Position numbers and translations under genes: made by a program
Shown: piece after piece, positions 63,576-64,000 of the stretch
Numbering within the stretch: the stretch's first letter is position 1
Layout: every line of letters starts with the position of its first letter
Origin: Exophiala sp. HKRS030
Lineage: Eukaryota > Ascomycota > Eurotiomycetes > Chaetothyriales > Herpotrichiellaceae
DNA: 64,000 nucleotides
Assembly: GCA_023897205.1 (NCBI GenBank)
Contig: JAHWDD010000003.1
Span: forward strand, 747,665-811,664
Direction of reading: 5' to 3'
The notes under the pieces: model-generated
Told to the model about the DNA's origin: nothing
The model's database searches: none
Seen by the model: the letters and a program-made list of their open reading frames with translations, nothing else

Positions 63576-64000
63576 GATCTCCAACCCGCTGATGTACGGG
63601 TTGGTCGTGCTACCAACGCACGAGGATTAGGGGAGTCTTTGTAGGCGCAGAGACGGGTGAGGCAAGACGGAGGAGGTTCTTTGTTGCCCGGTCTTTGTGT
63701 ATTCTATCGACAATACCAAAGTTCGTGAAGGCGTCCAAGCGTGGAGTGCCTGCTCCGATATAGGCGACGCGAGGCAGTCAGAGGTCGTACCGTAGGAGAC
63801 TCGGGGGGAGATAGTCACAAGATGCGGTGGGGATGATAGAGTCGAAGTCTAAGTTGGGTTGGAGTAATTGCAGATAAATAGGGACATCCGAAGACGCGGA
63901 TGACACGGTGATGCGGTGATTGAAATAGGATGAATGAAAGGGAGAGAATATTAATCAGTGTTGGGCGAAAGAGGTTGAGTGACAGCAGTCTACTATCCGT
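63576..64000. other. Upstream region at the right window edge
   Basis: A 425-bp segment forming the 5' flank of the last gene. No further gene or repeat recognised before the edge. Confidence 0.55.

Overview
The window is nuclear DNA from a filamentous ascomycete (Pezizomycotina). Genes lie on both strands with no operons. Introns are few and mostly 46-56 bp, with GTRNGT donors, CTRAC-like branch sites and usually YAG acceptors. The gene set is a normal euascomycete core. Gene content and intron style suggest Eurotiomycetes, perhaps Chaetothyriales, but that is a guess from general likeness, not a search.

Layout. 0-7 kb: a secreted arylsulfotransferase that runs off the left edge, then a Far1/Ste5-like RING-PH-vWA protein. 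7-12.6 kb: a 5.7 kb stretch with no recognisable gene, dense in a 9-bp motif. 12.6-17.6 kb: a CLC chloride transporter and the CCT8 chaperonin subunit, divergent. 18.6-25.4 kb: an HMG-box protein resembling the INO80 subunit Nhp10, a rhodopsin-type membrane protein and a secreted Vps62-family protein. 26.3-29.9 kb: cytochrome c oxidase subunit 7 (COX7A type) and a large putative mitochondrial protein sharing a 295-bp divergent promoter. 30.2-35.7 kb: a haspin kinase, an orphan ORF and an ENT nucleoside transporter. 38-44 kb: a small single-pass membrane protein, a Gfo/Idh/MocA oxidoreductase and the Hsp90 co-chaperone Cdc37. 44.6-51.7 kb: a mitochondrial ABC half-transporter, a DGAT1-type acyltransferase and an unknown multi-pass membrane protein. 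52-64 kb: a WDR5/Swd3-like WD40 protein, the polyadenylation factor Pfs2, a small four-span membrane protein, the inner nuclear membrane protein Src1/Heh and an unknown disordered protein.

The genes do not form one pathway. The clearest functional pairing is the divergent mitochondrial pair at 26.3-29.9 kb. Most exon joins below were worked out by hand from reading frame and splice signals, and each keeps the frame open through family motifs. I saw no transposon ORF, CRISPR array, tRNA or rRNA gene and no secondary-metabolite cluster. I found no clearly new multi-gene system. The most unusual signals are the dispersed TACTCCGTA motif, splice junctions in the Src1 and Nhp10-like genes that could yield alternative proteins, a glutamine at the proton-glutamate position of the CLC protein, and a 413-bp intron in the tiny COX7 gene.
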